This document shows, in pieces, positions 1 to 8,699 of a stretch of 64,000 nt of DNA (the stretch's first letter is position 1; each line of letters starts with the position of its first letter). The notes beneath the pieces are model-generated. The model was not told the origin of the DNA and searched no databases. It saw only the letters and a program-made list of their open reading frames with translations. The position numbers were made by a program, and so were the translations under genes. The stretch comes from Flavobacterium tagetis (GTDB lineage Bacteria > Bacteroidota > Bacteroidia > Flavobacteriales > Flavobacteriaceae), in the NCBI RefSeq assembly GCF_016735615.1, contig NZ_JAERSF010000001.1, positions 124,001 through 188,000 on the forward strand, in the 5' to 3' direction.

Positions 1-281
1 TCTAATCGTTTACCTGCCAGTAAAGTATCTTTTTTTTGATCTTCAAAATAAAAACCTTCCAGCACTACATCTTTAGGAAATTTGATTAGAATTTTATCTA
101 GAGATACTTTGGTTTTTATCTTCCCTTGAAGATACGTTATAGCTTTATCCTTAACAAAATTTTGAACTGATGGAACCTGAATTAAAATAATGAGAAGTAA
201 TAATAATGTAATCAGAGAACCCACACACCAAAGCAGTATACGAAGTGTTTTCTTTAAATAGTGAATGGATTTCTTATTCAT
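1..281 (-). CDS. tamB: TamB-like translocation/assembly protein, N-terminal fragment (cut by window edge)
   Basis: Only the first 93 or so codons lie in the window; the frame stays open to base 1. The start is the ATG whose complement is at 279-281. The protein begins with a short basic stretch (MNKKSIHYLKK), one membrane segment at about residues 11-33, and then the pattern VPSVQNFVKDKAITYLQGK followed by a beta-rich segment with DKILIKFPKDVVLEGFYFED. That layout matches the start of the large AsmA/TamB (DUF490) proteins of Bacteroidota, which span the periplasm and help move lipids or outer-membrane proteins. The 174 bases between it and the next gene hold no gene. The family call rests on a short N-terminus, so it is good but not certain. 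Confidence 0.7.
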   Translation of the reverse strand, partial: MNKKSIHYLKKTLRILLWCVGSLITLLLLLIILIQVPSVQNFVKDKAITYLQGKIKTKVSLDKILIKFPKDVVLEGFYFEDQKKDTLLAGKRL

Positions 282-455
282 ACGTCAATAAAATCGTTAA
301 GATTAAAATTGCTTCTGAAAAAAGCAGGATTAGACATCTTACAAAAATGTAAAATTTAAACCTTAACAATTTACATAATTATGAGGAATTATTCTAAAAT
401 TTTATGGCTAAATAATTTTTTATGCCACAAAGACACTAAGACTCTAAAGTTTTGT

Positions 456-1412
456 TTAGAATTTTATATGAGGTAGTTTTTCACCTAAAGCTTCTATTTT
501 TTGCTGTAGTTTTGCCAGAAACTTTTGGTGCTGTTCTGATTCTGGATTAAAGCTTCGATGACGAAGGCTTTTTTGGATTTCGTCTATTTCTTTCATCATA
601 GGGGCACTTTCTTCTGAAACATAATTTTCACTGAAAAGCTTCCAGATATAATCTATCGCAATCTGATTTGGATGTAACATATCTTCGTTGTAGAAACGAT
701 AATCACGAAGTTCGTCCATCATGATTTCGTATGAGGGAAAGTATGCAGTGTTCAGTTTTGAGTGTTCAGTTTTTAAAACTTGATGCAAAGCTGTAAATAA
801 ATGCGATTTGCTTAATTGGTTTTCTACAAATCCATCCTTAATATGACGTACTGGAGAAATGGTGAAAATGAAGTTTATATTGGAATTTAAAACTTGAATG
901 GCTTCAATTGTATTTTGAATACTTTTTTGAATTGCTTCTGCTGACAATAATTCTTTCGAAAATTGTTTTTGAGGCACTTTATGGCAATTGGCTACAATTT
1001 GGTCTTTTTCAAGATTTCTGTAAATCCAAGAAGTACCAAAAGTGATGATAATATGGGTCGCTTCTTTAATTTGCTTATGGGTTTCTGTAATTGCTTTATT
1101 TAATGATTCCAACAATTCTTGTCGATCGAAATTGCTTAAATCGGAATGCACTTCGTAACTGTGCCAGCGTTCGTTATGAAAAAAAACATCTTTTTCTTCA
1201 AACAATTCTTGTTTAGAAATTCTGCTAAATAATTTCTCAATTGAAATGGGATTAAAAATTATTCCAAACGGATTAGTTTCGTTCTGAAATTTAAAATAAT
1301 CGAATTTCTCTGCCATATTTTCTGCAAAACAAGATCCAATAGAAAGTATTTTCGAATCGTAATTGATTGAATTATTACTTTTTGAAATTGGGATTTGGGT
1401 TCTGAATTGCAT
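456..1412 (-). CDS. GSCFA domain protein
   Basis: This 318-residue protein carries the family signature G26-S27-C28-F29-A30 near the N-terminus, a GTSW segment at 126-129, SPVRH at 186-190, and an acidic/His pair D244/H247 in DMLHPNQ. The order of blocks resembles SGNH/GDSL hydrolases (nucleophile block first, Asp-x-x-His block last), so an esterase or acetylhydrolase role is possible; the true substrate is unknown. There is no signal peptide, so it should be cytoplasmic. In flavobacteria I recall this gene near alaS; here alaS is about 7 kb away, with lipoprotein genes and an ABC exporter in between. Confidence 0.85.
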   Translation of the reverse strand: MQFRTQIPISKSNNSINYDSKILSIGSCFAENMAEKFDYFKFQNETNPFGIIFNPISIEKLFSRISKQELFEEKDVFFHNERWHSYEVHSDLSNFDRQELLESLNKAITETHKQIKEATHIIITFGTSWIYRNLEKDQIVANCHKVPQKQFSKELLSAEAIQKSIQNTIEAIQVLNSNINFIFTISPVRHIKDGFVENQLSKSHLFTALHQVLKTEHSKLNTAYFPSYEIMMDELRDYRFYNEDMLHPNQIAIDYIWKLFSENYVSEESAPMMKEIDEIQKSLRHRSFNPESEQHQKFLAKLQQKIEALGEKLPHIKF

Positions 1413-1458
1413 GATTTCTAAATTTAAACACGAATTTCACCAATTTTAATCAATAAAA

Positions 1459-1485
1459 AAACCAAATACAAAAAGTATTTGGTTT
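1459..1485 (-). terminator. Hairpin terminator
   Basis: Stem AAACCAAATAC / GTATTTGGTTT with a five-base A loop, immediately downstream of the lipoprotein gene that ends at 1513. An A-rich tract on the + strand gives a U-run for minus-strand transcripts. Confidence 0.7.
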
Positions 1486-1512
1486 GTAAATTTAAAATAT
1501 TAAAACTATACT

Positions 1513-2379
1513 CTATTGATAAGTAAATGTTACATCATCTTGAGCATCATCAGTAGATGTTTTATTTAAAGGAAACCCGTTTACATTATAAACATAGTTT
1601 AAATATTCCTTGTAAACAGATATATCATTAGGTGCAGATGCAATTGTTGTAATTTTTTCTACAACATTATTGCTTCCAAAATCAGTAATACCAAAATCTC
1701 CGTGAGCCATATCATGTCCAAAAAGCAAAGTTCCTTCTAAAGCGATCAAACTAAGTCCCAAAATATTTTTTAACGGATTATTTTTATTATCATATTTATA
1801 TTCATAAGTGTAATTATAAAATGGAGCAACAGTATATTCTGTATATTTTTTTACAAGGTTTCCATTTTTAAAACTTAAAACTACTATTCCGTCTTCCGCT
1901 TCTTGAGAACCTCCTCGAAATGTTTTATAACTAATGGTTCCATCTGTATTATGTGCATATACTAACTTAAAAACAGGATCTGCTAATCCATTATGTATCG
2001 ACAGATATGTTAATGTCTTTAATTTACCATTTTCATATGTGTACAATGTTCGCCCTGATAAATTATTAAAAGTAAAGCCTTCTGCTTTCGTAATCAAATT
2101 CCCTGTATAAGTAAATACGGTTTTCATTACATCAGCTCCATAAGGGCAGGAAATACTTAAAATTTTATTGCCATTTAAATTAAATGTATTTACCTGGTCA
2201 TAAAATCCAATATTAACCATATCACCATTGTTATATTCATAAGTTCCCATCTTGTAACTTATTGCTTTAGGCAAATCGCTTTGTGTTGGCAATGGCTTGG
2301 GTGAAGTTTCAATATCATTTGAACATGAAGATATAACTCCCGTAATAACAAATAACAAATAACAAAATCTCTTTTTCAT
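1513..2379 (-). CDS. YD-like repeat lipoprotein, paralog A
   Basis: Lipoprotein of 288 residues. I take the start at 2379 (MKKRFCYLLF) because it begins a proper lipoprotein signal; the longer frame adds ten unlikely residues. The lipobox is VISSC, followed by SND, which fits the surface-export rule for flavobacterial lipoproteins (Cys-Ser then acidic residues). The mature part is made of short beta-strand units such as FTYTGN, YTYENGKLKTL, YAHNTDGTISYK and YEYKYDNKNNPLKNI, resembling single YD/RHS-type repeats, and ends with a YNVNGFPLNK unit. It is one of four related genes in 5 kb. Function is unknown; a surface adhesin or binding protein is an inference. Confidence 0.75.
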   Translation of the reverse strand: MKKRFCYLLFVITGVISSCSNDIETSPKPLPTQSDLPKAISYKMGTYEYNNGDMVNIGFYDQVNTFNLNGNKILSISCPYGADVMKTVFTYTGNLITKAEGFTFNNLSGRTLYTYENGKLKTLTYLSIHNGLADPVFKLVYAHNTDGTISYKTFRGGSQEAEDGIVVLSFKNGNLVKKYTEYTVAPFYNYTYEYKYDNKNNPLKNILGLSLIALEGTLLFGHDMAHGDFGITDFGSNNVVEKITTIASAPNDISVYKEYLNYVYNVNGFPLNKTSTDDAQDDVTFTYQ

Positions 2380-2551
2380 TGTTTTTTCAATTAAATAGTT
2401 AAAACACAAAAAGAGGGTTTTACTATCCTATTTGTTACCCGTAAAAGTCTAACTTACGACACTTTAAGGCATATTCTAAGACATCATGCCTTCAAACATG
2501 ATCAAACCAAATACAAAAGTACTTCGCCTTTTACAGTTTTTTTTAAAAGAA

Positions 2552-3364
2552 TTAATACATATATTCAACAATTTCAATTATCCTTTCTGTATAATAATCA
2601 TATGTTGTTTTCTTTATTGGGTATCCTTTTTTATTGTATTTATATTCCATTCTAAAAGCATGTGGTTCAAAAATTATATTTGATGATGGCCCTTGAATAT
2701 TCTTTACATAATAACGACTCATATTATTATTTGAAGACATATTTATTTCATAATCAAAACTATACTGATCGAGTAATAAATTTAAGCCCTTAATATTTTT
2801 AAAGGCATTTTTATTTGTATCGTACTCATAATTAACAACACTAATAACATCATAACCATCTTCCCAATTATATTCGGACTTCATTATATTTCCATCAATT
2901 ATAGTAATTACATCTTTTCCAGTTCTTTTTGTTTCTTCCCATGTATCAATCTCTAAATCATACGTTTCTTTAGTTATTGAACCATCATTGTTATAATTAT
3001 AAATATATCTTATTACTGTACCATTTACAAATTTAGCAACAGTTTTCAGCTTATCATTTTCATAAGTATATAAAGTTTCATAACTTTTTGTTTCTTCTCC
3101 TTTATAGAAACTATAAACTCTTTCCTTCACGATATGACTACCATCATATTTATAATCTCTTTTACCATTTTTATTTGTTATACTCACGATTTTATTTCCG
3201 TCATATATAAAATTGGTATCATAATTTTCAGAAGGAGAAGTGGGATATATTGTCTTTAAGGTTTTAGGTAAAATTGCATTTTCAGAATGATAGTATTCTT
3301 CGTTGGAACAAGAATTAAAGACTAAAAAAATAACTGACAAGCAACACACTAACTTCTTTTGCAT
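2552..3364 (-). CDS. YD-like repeat lipoprotein, paralog B
   Basis: Lipoprotein of 270 residues with signal MQKKLVCCLSVIFLVFNSC and an acidic post-Cys stretch (SNEE). Repeat units seen include FIYDGNKIVSI, YTYENDKLKTV, YNYNNDGSITKE, YEYDTNKNAFKNIKG and YKYNKKGYPIKK. The order of units is the same as in the other three lipoproteins of this cluster, so these are paralogs that have diverged a good deal rather than recent copies. About 170 bases separate it from paralog A; no clear hairpin was seen there. Function not recognised. Confidence 0.75.
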   Translation of the reverse strand: MQKKLVCCLSVIFLVFNSCSNEEYYHSENAILPKTLKTIYPTSPSENYDTNFIYDGNKIVSITNKNGKRDYKYDGSHIVKERVYSFYKGEETKSYETLYTYENDKLKTVAKFVNGTVIRYIYNYNNDGSITKETYDLEIDTWEETKRTGKDVITIIDGNIMKSEYNWEDGYDVISVVNYEYDTNKNAFKNIKGLNLLLDQYSFDYEINMSSNNNMSRYYVKNIQGPSSNIIFEPHAFRMEYKYNKKGYPIKKTTYDYYTERIIEIVEYMY

Positions 3365-3522
3365 TATATTTTATTTAAAGATTTAAAGCAAAAAAAAACA
3401 TTTCTATAAAAACAAGTTTCCACTAAAAGTTTTAATTACATTAAAATAAGACAAACCTAAAAAAGTAGGTTATTTCGTCTGTTTTTTTTAATAAAATTGC
3501 ATTTAATTTAAACTGTACAATT

Positions 3523-4671
3523 ATGAGAGAATTAAAAATTCTGTTAATATTCTTAATGTTAGCACTATCATCTTGCCATTCGGATGAAAGAGGCACTAAT
3601 CCAAAATCGATTTCATCCAAAGATAGAACTCCATTAATCTGTACATTTGATCTAATAGAAAATTCGAATAATTTGACTTCAAAGCCTAATGCAGCCATAG
3701 TAAATTGGCGTTGGCAGGCAGGTCAAACCGTTAAAATTAAATTTTTGGATGGTGAAATTGCTTGGCAGGAAAAGGTAAAAAGCATCGCCAATGAATGGAC
3801 TAGATATGCTAATCTAAAATTTGAATATGTAAATAAGGATGAATATGCTGATATTAAAATTGGTTTTTTATTAACTGGAGAAAATAATTATTATGGGGCT
3901 TGGTCAGAATTAGGCGCCAAGGTATTATATATGAATCAGGATAGACAAACTATGCGTTTAGGTCCTCTTACAGCAACAAGTGAAACTACAACTAGAAGAA
4001 CAATATTACACGAATTTGGACATGCATTAGGACTGCATCATGAAACTACTAACCCAACAGCAAACATCCAATGGGATTTACCAAAAGCTTATAAGTATTA
4101 TAGTTTGCAATTTACCAAAGAGGAAACTGATTTATTTATAATAAACAAAGTAAATGTCTCTAATTATAGTGAATACGATCCGCTTTCAATAATGCATTAT
4201 TATATACCTGCCTCAATTACAAAAAATGGAATTGGAGTAGATGCACAGACTGTTTTATCAGAGATAGATAAAAAATCCATAAATATGTGGTATCCTTTTC
4301 CTTTTGTATCTGTTATGGAATCTGGACAAAGCTTTAATGATCTACGTTGGAAAGATCGCATTCAATCGAACAATAAAAGATATTCTTTAGAATTTACTCC
4401 TGGTTTTTTACGAATAATGGATGTAGTTGAAAAAAAGATAATTTGGGAAGTTGGAAATATTCGATATCCTCGTAGAGCAATTTGTGATTTTGAATCAAAT
4501 GGAAATATTATATTAAAAGGAGCTAAATATACTGCAGCAACGATAGAAACCATTTGGAGTAGCAATACATCTGAGTTTCCTGGCGCAACATTACATTTAC
4601 AAGATGATGGAGATCTTCAATTAATTTATAATGGAACTGTAAAATGGTCTTCTAAAAATGGAAAAATCTAA
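3523..4671 (+). CDS. Astacin-type (M12A) zinc metalloprotease lipoprotein with bulb-lectin-like C-terminus
   Basis: 382 residues. The N-terminus is a lipoprotein signal (MRELKILLIFLMLALSSC) followed by HSDE, so the enzyme is probably anchored in the outer membrane, likely facing outward. The zinc site is H163-E-F-G-H167-A-L-G-L-H-H173-E174, which fits the astacin form HExxHxxGxxHE, and the Met-turn SIM224HY fits as well. Residues from about 265 to the end form a second region with W/D/G-spaced strands and LQDDGDLQLIYNGTVKWSS, close to the QxDxNxVxY strands of bulb-type mannose-binding lectins, suggesting carbohydrate targeting. It sits on the opposite strand between two pairs of related lipoprotein genes. 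The catalytic residues all look present. Confidence 0.85.
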   Translation: MRELKILLIFLMLALSSCHSDERGTNPKSISSKDRTPLICTFDLIENSNNLTSKPNAAIVNWRWQAGQTVKIKFLDGEIAWQEKVKSIANEWTRYANLKFEYVNKDEYADIKIGFLLTGENNYYGAWSELGAKVLYMNQDRQTMRLGPLTATSETTTRRTILHEFGHALGLHHETTNPTANIQWDLPKAYKYYSLQFTKEETDLFIINKVNVSNYSEYDPLSIMHYYIPASITKNGIGVDAQTVLSEIDKKSINMWYPFPFVSVMESGQSFNDLRWKDRIQSNNKRYSLEFTPGFLRIMDVVEKKIIWEVGNIRYPRRAICDFESNGNIILKGAKYTAATIETIWSSNTSEFPGATLHLQDDGDLQLIYNGTVKWSSKNGKI

Positions 4672-4680
4672 TTAAGTAAA

Positions 4681-4708
4681 AAAGCCAAATACTTCTGTAT
4701 TTGACTTT
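4681..4708. terminator. Bidirectional hairpin terminator
   Basis: Stem AAAGCCAAATAC / GTATTTGACTTT with one mismatch and a TTCT loop, between two convergent genes (the metalloprotease and lipoprotein paralog C). It can serve both strands. Confidence 0.7.
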
Positions 4709-4733
4709 CTCTAAATTTAAATATCACTTAGTT

Positions 4734-5528
4734 TTAATATGTATATTCTATTTCATATTCAATATTTTTTCCTCCTCCATCAAATGAAGTATGTCTAGTT
4801 GGATAAGAAACATCATTATAAATATAAGTTGTTAAATACACCGATGGATTCGGAAATTCAGTTGTTGCTCTTGTAGTTTTTACAATATTGTTAGTCCCAA
4901 ACCCATCAATTTCGTTTAGTAATAAATTGAAACCTAATATGTTTTTGAGGGGATTTTTTTTGGAATCGTATTCAAAAACTAATGTTGTGGTTGAAGAGCC
5001 AGACTTTTGTTCCTCTTTTATTAGGTTTCCATCTTTATAAGTTAAAGTTCCTTCTCCATCTTTACTTTCAGTTTTCTTTACATTATCAACCGTATAATTA
5101 ATGTAAGAAACGGTTCCATTGGAATTATGAGTATAAACCATCTTCTCAATAAAATAACCGTCAGGATATTCGGCACTTATCCTTTCTCTAAAAACTCTCG
5201 TTTTTAGTTTTCCATTTTCATAACTATACGAAACTTCTTCACTTTTGATTTCTTTTCCATTTTCTATATCAAATTCTTCTTGCTTAATTATTACATCTCC
5301 ATTGTATGTAAATACTGTTTTTGAATCGTCACGAACGATACTAAGAATTTTATTGCCATTATAAGTTAGGGTTCCTTTACTATTTGTACCTAGATAAATA
5401 GAAGGATAAACATAAGAAATTGTCTTTGGCAATGTAGAATCGGTTTCTTGTGAAGGAGATTTCTCATCACTAGAACATGCTGTTAATAGCAAAGCTAGAA
5501 CACCAAATAGCCATAATTGTTTTTTCAT
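4734..5528 (-). CDS. YD-like repeat lipoprotein, paralog C
   Basis: 264 residues from the ATG at 5528 (MKKQLWLFGVLALLLTAC); the longer reading frame upstream crosses the terminator at 5563-5590 and is unlikely. The lipobox LTAC is followed by SSDEKS, an acidic surface-export type sequence. Repeat units include LTYNGNKILSI, FTYNGDVIIKQ, YSYENGKLKTR, YTHNSNGTVSYI, LTYKDGNLIKE and FEYDSKKNPLKNILG. These are nearly the same landmarks, in the same order, as in paralogs A, B and D. Function unknown. Confidence 0.75.
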   Translation of the reverse strand: MKKQLWLFGVLALLLTACSSDEKSPSQETDSTLPKTISYVYPSIYLGTNSKGTLTYNGNKILSIVRDDSKTVFTYNGDVIIKQEEFDIENGKEIKSEEVSYSYENGKLKTRVFRERISAEYPDGYFIEKMVYTHNSNGTVSYINYTVDNVKKTESKDGEGTLTYKDGNLIKEEQKSGSSTTTLVFEYDSKKNPLKNILGFNLLLNEIDGFGTNNIVKTTRATTEFPNPSVYLTTYIYNDVSYPTRHTSFDGGGKNIEYEIEYTY

Positions 5529-5562
5529 AATTGAGAGATTAGTTATACTTTTCAAAAGTAAG

Positions 5563-5594
5563 AAAGCCAGAAGCATTTGCAACTGGCTTTTTAT
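5563..5594 (-). terminator. Hairpin terminator
   Basis: Perfect stem AAAGCCAG / CTGGCTTT with a 12-base loop, 25 bases past the stop of lipoprotein paralog D. It lies between paralogs D and C, so the two are probably separate transcripts. Confidence 0.7.
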
Positions 5595-5618
5595 AATATT
5601 AATAAACTTGTTCAAATA

Positions 5619-6356
5619 TTAATAAAAATATTCAATAGTACCGAAGCTATCAGATCCTGTATTAACTTCTTTAGTTGGGTATCCTTGATCATTATAGGTA
5701 AAAGTGCTATTTCCCCATAAATCACCATCTGCTGTATCTGTTAAAATATTGAATTTAACTCCATTTCCTTCTCCATCAACAAATGCAATTTTATCCATTC
5801 CTGTAATATTTTTAGTAGGATTGTTTTTACTGTCATATGTATATTTATGGTCTGGCTGATTTGCAGTAATTGCAAGGATTTCGCTTACTTCGCCATTTAC
5901 AAATTTAATTGTTGATGTAACGCCTCCGCTTGTTTGAGTTTCACTATCTCCAGAATATGATTTTACCGAAATTGTACCATCAGCATTGTATATATAAACT
6001 TCTTTATATCCCCAATCCATATTTGGTTCTACTCTAACAAAAGTCGTCAATTTACCTTCGGCATTATAAGAAAAAGTATTTATCTGATCTATCGTCCCGT
6101 CAGGATATTTAAATTCTATTTTAGTGATTAAATCTCCTGTATAAGTATAATACAAGTTTGCGTCACCTGTATCGTCTATAGAACTGACAATTTTATTACC
6201 ATCATATTTATAGTTTGTAGTATATTTTTCTCCATCAGAATTTGTAACAACTGTTTTTTTAAGTAACACATTCGAAGAATCTGAAGAAGAATCATCACTT
6301 GAACAAGAAGCTAACACTAACGTTAAAGCTCCAAAAAGACATAAAATTTTTTTCAT
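5619..6356 (-). CDS. YD-like repeat lipoprotein, paralog D
   Basis: 245 residues with signal MKKILCLFGALTLVLASC and the mature start SSDDSSSD, a good match to the Ser/Asp-rich surface-lipoprotein export signal of Flavobacterium. Repeat units are YKYDGNKIVS, YTYTGDLITKI, FSYNAEGKLTTF, YIYNADGTISVK, YTYDSKNNPTKNITG and FTYNDQGYPTKE. It is the shortest and most regular of the four paralogs. The 303 bases upstream hold a palindrome and a possible promoter for the divergent ABC exporter. Function unknown. Confidence 0.78.
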   Translation of the reverse strand: MKKILCLFGALTLVLASCSSDDSSSDSSNVLLKKTVVTNSDGEKYTTNYKYDGNKIVSSIDDTGDANLYYTYTGDLITKIEFKYPDGTIDQINTFSYNAEGKLTTFVRVEPNMDWGYKEVYIYNADGTISVKSYSGDSETQTSGGVTSTIKFVNGEVSEILAITANQPDHKYTYDSKNNPTKNITGMDKIAFVDGEGNGVKFNILTDTADGDLWGNSTFTYNDQGYPTKEVNTGSDSFGTIEYFY

Positions 6357-6464
6357 TTTGATTTGGTTAAATTCGTTGTTGATGCAAACTTAACGCAACC
6401 CAAAATCAAAACCTTACGGGTTTCCTCATTCGAAACAAATAATACACTTCAAACATTTTTCAAT

Positions 6465-6484
6465 ATATTGTTGGCAAACAATAT
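6465..6484. promoter_or_regulatory. Palindrome in the divergent gap (possible operator)
   Basis: Arms ATATTGTT and AACAATAT match perfectly around GGCA. It lies in the 303-base gene-free gap (6357-6659) between lipoprotein paralog D and the ABC exporter. The position suits a regulator site, but no regulator gene is next to it. The rest of the gap is plain AT-rich sequence. Confidence 0.35.
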
Positions 6485-6625
6485 AACCACAATAATTACC
6501 TTATTTTAAAAAATCGAAAAGTAAAAAACACGTGTAAACACCTAGCTTTTTTCCTATATTTTAATTTATCAAAAAAATTACATTTTTAATAACAAAAATG
6601 AACTTCACAAACTAAAACAATTCCT

Positions 6626-6633
6626 TATTTTTG
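6626..6633 (+). promoter_or_regulatory. Probable -7 promoter element of the ABC exporter gene
   Basis: TATTTTTG fits the Bacteroidota -7 consensus TANNTTTG and lies 26 bases before the ATG at 6660. No good TTTG was found at the expected upstream spacing. Confidence 0.4.
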
Positions 6634-6659
6634 CATCTTCCATTTTTTTTAAATCTTAT

Positions 6660-8405
6660 ATGAAATTACTATATACCTACATTATCAGACACAAAATGCT
6701 CTTGTTTTTTGCGTTGATAATGGCTACCATCAACATTTGTTTCAGTTTGTCAGACTCTGTAATTACAGGAAAATTAATGCAAGACTGTGGTGTCGGTCTG
6801 GCAAAATACAAAGGAAACGAAATAGGATTTATAAAATCTTTAGCCTTCTGGCTTGGGCTTTCGCTTGGTGCCGCTATGATTTCCAGAATTACAAAAAACT
6901 TCCAGGATTACTTTACCAACGTCGTAATTCAGAGAACCGGCGCGCAAATGTATACTGATGGAATCAAAAAGTCTCTTGACCTTCCTTATGCAGAATTTGA
7001 AGATCAACGAAGCGGCGAAACTTTAAGCAAACTGACAAAAGTTAGAATTGATTCAGAAAAACTGATTACACTTTCTATTTCTTTAATCTTCCAGACTATT
7101 ATCGGCTTCATTTTCGTAATCGTATATGTTGCCAGAATCGATTTCAGGATTTCGATTATCTTCTTAATTACGGCGCCAATTATTGCTTTGGTGAGTTTAT
7201 ATTTAGGAAAAAAGATCAAAATCGTTTCTCGAAAAATTGTCAATCAAACCAATGCATTGGCAGGTTCTACCACCGAAAGTTTAAGAAATATCGAATTGGT
7301 AAAGAGTCTTGGCTTGACTTATCAGGAAGAAAAACGTTTAAATCTGAATACTTTTAAAATTCTTCAATTAGAATTACAAAAAATCCGTTTTATTAGGAGT
7401 TTAAGTTTTATTCAAGGAACAACTGTTCATTTCTTAAGAACTTGTGTTGTTTTTGCCTTGTATTACTTTTTATTTGGAGGAAAAATTATCGTTGGAGATT
7501 TATTGACAATGGTATTTTTTACTTTCTTTATTTTTGGTCCTTTACAGGAATTAGGAAACTTTATTATTGCTCTTAATGAGACGAAAGTTTCGATGGAAAA
7601 TTTCAAAAACTTATTGAATGCTCCAAAAGAATTTCGCCCGAAAACACCAAAACATATTGGTGCAATTCAGAAATTGCTTTTCCAAAATGTCAGCTTCCAG
7701 CACAAAACAGCCAAATTCAAAGCGGTTGAAAACATCAATTTCGAAATCAAACAAGGCCAGACCGTTGCTTTTGTCGGTCCGTCTGGATCTGGAAAAACAA
7801 CTTTAGTAAAATTATTAGTCGGTTTGTATACTCCAGAAGAGGGTCAGGTTTTATACAATGATATTGATTCTACCGAAATTGATTTACTAGATTTAAGAAA
7901 ACAGCTTGGTTTTGTAACGCAAGACGCACAATTATTCTCGGGAACAATCCGCGAAAATTTATTATTTGTTAAGCCAAATGCAAGTGACGAAGAACTATAT
8001 GATGCTTTACAACGTGCAAGTTGTGATAAACTTTTAAGACGTGCAGAAGATGGTTTAAACACCACAATTGGCGAAGGCGGAATCAAAGTTTCGGGCGGTG
8101 AAAAACAGCGTTTATCTATTGCAAGAGCTATTCTTAGAAATCCGAATTTATTGATTTTTGATGAAGCGACTTCTGCTTTAGACTCTATCACTGAAGAAGA
8201 AATTAATGATACTATTCGTAATATTTCAGATAAAAATAGAATTACGGTTTTAATCGCTCACCGTTTATCAACTGTAATGCATGCTGATAGAATTTTTGTT
8301 CTGGAACAAGGTAAAATCATCGAACAAGGCAAACATGAGGATTTGATTGTAGAAAAAGGATTGTATTACGCTATGTGGCGCCAACAGATTGGCGAAAGAA
8401 AATAG
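6660..8405 (+). CDS. ABC exporter, fused membrane and ATPase domains (MsbA-like)
   Basis: 581 residues: six membrane helices over about residues 10-310, then an ATPase domain. The nucleotide-binding motifs are complete: Walker A GPSGSGKTT near 373-381, signature VSGGEKQR near 478-485, Walker B LLIFDEATSALD near 498-509 and the switch His in IAHRLST. Such half-transporters work as homodimers in the inner membrane and move lipids, lipid-linked glycans or drugs outward; the substrate cannot be read from the sequence. It stands alone, with a promoter-like box upstream and a long inverted-repeat region downstream. An MsbA lipid-A flippase role is possible but not shown. Confidence 0.88.
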   Translation: MKLLYTYIIRHKMLLFFALIMATINICFSLSDSVITGKLMQDCGVGLAKYKGNEIGFIKSLAFWLGLSLGAAMISRITKNFQDYFTNVVIQRTGAQMYTDGIKKSLDLPYAEFEDQRSGETLSKLTKVRIDSEKLITLSISLIFQTIIGFIFVIVYVARIDFRISIIFLITAPIIALVSLYLGKKIKIVSRKIVNQTNALAGSTTESLRNIELVKSLGLTYQEEKRLNLNTFKILQLELQKIRFIRSLSFIQGTTVHFLRTCVVFALYYFLFGGKIIVGDLLTMVFFTFFIFGPLQELGNFIIALNETKVSMENFKNLLNAPKEFRPKTPKHIGAIQKLLFQNVSFQHKTAKFKAVENINFEIKQGQTVAFVGPSGSGKTTLVKLLVGLYTPEEGQVLYNDIDSTEIDLLDLRKQLGFVTQDAQLFSGTIRENLLFVKPNASDEELYDALQRASCDKLLRRAEDGLNTTIGEGGIKVSGGEKQRLSIARAILRNPNLLIFDEATSALDSITEEEINDTIRNISDKNRITVLIAHRLSTVMHADRIFVLEQGKIIEQGKHEDLIVEKGLYYAMWRQQIGERK

Positions 8406-8412
8406 TTTTTTT

Positions 8413-8693
8413 TAAGGTTCTGAGGTGCTAAGATACTAAGGTTCTAAGTTTTTGCCTACTATTTGTCATTTCGACGAAGGAGACCCGAGCGATAGCGAAC
8501 AGGCGAAGCAAATCTCCACAAGTAACTCCGCAACGAAAATTCAATCTTTGTCGAGCTTCTCACGAAGATTTCTCCTTCGTCGAAATGACATAAAATGAGA
8601 AAACCCTATAAACACAAAACCCGACAGGTTTTAAAAACCTGTCGGGTTTGTTGTAAATTATAAAACTTAGTTCTTTAGTACCTCAGAACCTTA
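8413..8693. repeat. Nested inverted-repeat intergenic element
   Basis: The whole gap between the ABC exporter and alaS is built from inverted repeats. Outer arms are 8413-8431 (TAAGGTTCTGAGGTGCTAA) and 8675-8693, 19 bases with one mismatch. Middle arms are 8465-8483 (GTCATTTCGACGAAGGAGA) and 8571-8589, a perfect 19-base match. An independent terminator hairpin lies between the right arms. The left side also repeats CTAAG units. I recall similar sequences between genes in other flavobacteria, so this is probably a non-coding dispersed repeat. No gene is seen. Confidence 0.75.
8617..8649. terminator. Strong bidirectional hairpin terminator
   Basis: Perfect 15-base stem AAACCCGACAGGTTT / AAACCTGTCGGGTTT with a TAA loop, between the convergent ABC exporter and alaS genes. 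Confidence 0.85.
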
Positions 8694-8699
8694 GAATCT

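Noticed and set aside
2486..2683. 65-codon plus-strand frame rich in Phe, Ile and Cys
   Set aside because: Overlaps the end of lipoprotein paralog B on the other strand and has the composition of antisense AT-rich DNA.
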